Part shown: positions 42,143-42,355 of the stretch, piece by piece
How positions within the stretch are numbered: position 1 is the stretch's first letter
How the letters are laid out: every line of letters begins with the position of its first letter
Source of the DNA: Gnetum montanum
Taxonomy: Eukaryota; Streptophyta; Gnetopsida; Gnetales; Gnetaceae
Assembly (NCBI GenBank): GCA_015680685.1
Contig: MNCI01007974.1
Location: forward strand, 377,234-419,588
Direction: 5' to 3'
DNA length: 42,355 nt
The notes under the pieces: model-generated
What the model saw: the letters and a program-made list of their open reading frames with translations, nothing else
Database searches by the model: none
What the model was told of the DNA's origin: nothing
Made by a program: the position numbers and the translations under genes

Positions 42143-42355
42143 TCAGATCCACAAACGCAACCAAAATTTAGGAGCAGCAGGAGCGAGAGGGGGATGAGGA
42201 GTAGGCAAAGGACTGAAGGAGTCTGGCACAGAGCGCCACCTGATTTTCTCGGCCATGGCCAGCACCAGATGCAGCGCTGCCGTCGTCATCAAAAGCAGCG
42301 ATAGCGCCTGTGTATCATCTGCAACCCACATAATGGACATACTCATGCCCCCCAA
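42143..42355 (-). CDS. Possible host-gene segment open to the window edge, unidentified
   Basis: The minus strand is open from the window edge to TGA at 42143-42145. It contains a hydrophobic stretch of about 20 residues (ALSLLLMTTAALHLVLAMA) after WVADDTQ, then a charged AEKIRWRS and a Pro-rich tail. GC content and CpG density are higher than in the retrotransposon DNA. The hydrophobic stretch could be a membrane helix or signal peptide; CAG|GTGGCG at about 42241 could be a splice donor, making the Pro-rich tail intronic. I do not recognise the protein and cannot exclude a chance frame. Confidence 0.25.
   Translation of the reverse strand: MGGMSMSIMWVADDTQALSLLLMTTAALHLVLAMAEKIRWRSVPDSFSPLPTPHPPLAPAAPKFWLRLWI

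Overview
This window looks like nuclear DNA of a seed plant (species not identifiable from sequence alone). It is AT-rich and is made almost entirely of decayed, nested Ty3/gypsy-type LTR retrotransposons. The evidence is LTRs ending in TGATGAGT...ACTCATCA, primer-binding sites resembling the 3' end of plant tRNA-Asp, a protease, RNase H and integrase of plant Tat/Athila-like type, and an extra ORF resembling the 'putative plant transposon protein' domain of Athila-type elements. I see no intact host gene, no tRNA or rRNA gene, and nothing bacterial.

Layout. (1) 1-7966, plus strand: Element 1, with the last 214 bp of its 5' LTR, a PBS, a decayed gag, no pol, a long spacer, a 947-codon ORF2 riddled with stops but without frameshift, a polypurine tract and a complete 3' LTR. 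(2) 7967-9392: non-coding spacer with a 20-bp tandem repeat, a G-rich run and TC microsatellites. (3) about 9393-24464, plus strand: Element H, an older gypsy element with long LTRs, gag, RNase H and integrase. Its integrase zinc finger is cut in two by (4) Element 2 (13315-19974, minus strand, target duplication AACAT), which keeps gag and protease but has lost reverse transcriptase, RNase H and most of integrase. (5) about 24640-25187: an orphan plus-strand LTR fragment. (6) about 25188-41424, minus strand: Element 4, with ORF2, spacer and integrase tail; a segment of about 2.3 kb (integrase tail + spacer + start of ORF2) is tandemly duplicated. Inserted in one copy is (7) Element 3 (29601-38618, minus strand, target duplication CAAAT), with gag, ORF2, no pol and a mosaic 5' LTR. 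(8) 41440-42355: non-repeat sequence, GC-richer at the end, perhaps the edge of a host gene.

Elements 1, 3 and 4 belong to one superfamily whose distinctive gene is ORF2: a basic N-terminus, a plant-transposon-protein-like domain, then several hundred residues of coiled coil with a conserved C-terminal block. Elements 1 and 3 carry gag and ORF2 but no pol, so they were probably mobilised in trans by relatives that had pol. A TATAAATAG box lies about 420-460 nt upstream of ORF2 in three copies, suggesting a separate ORF2 transcript. The order of events that can be read is: Element H inserted, then Element 2 into it; Element 4 inserted and duplicated internally, then Element 3 into one duplicate. 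The 18 premature stops in ORF2 of Element 1 are each one C-to-T change from CAG, CAA or CGA, the pattern expected of long-silenced methylated DNA.
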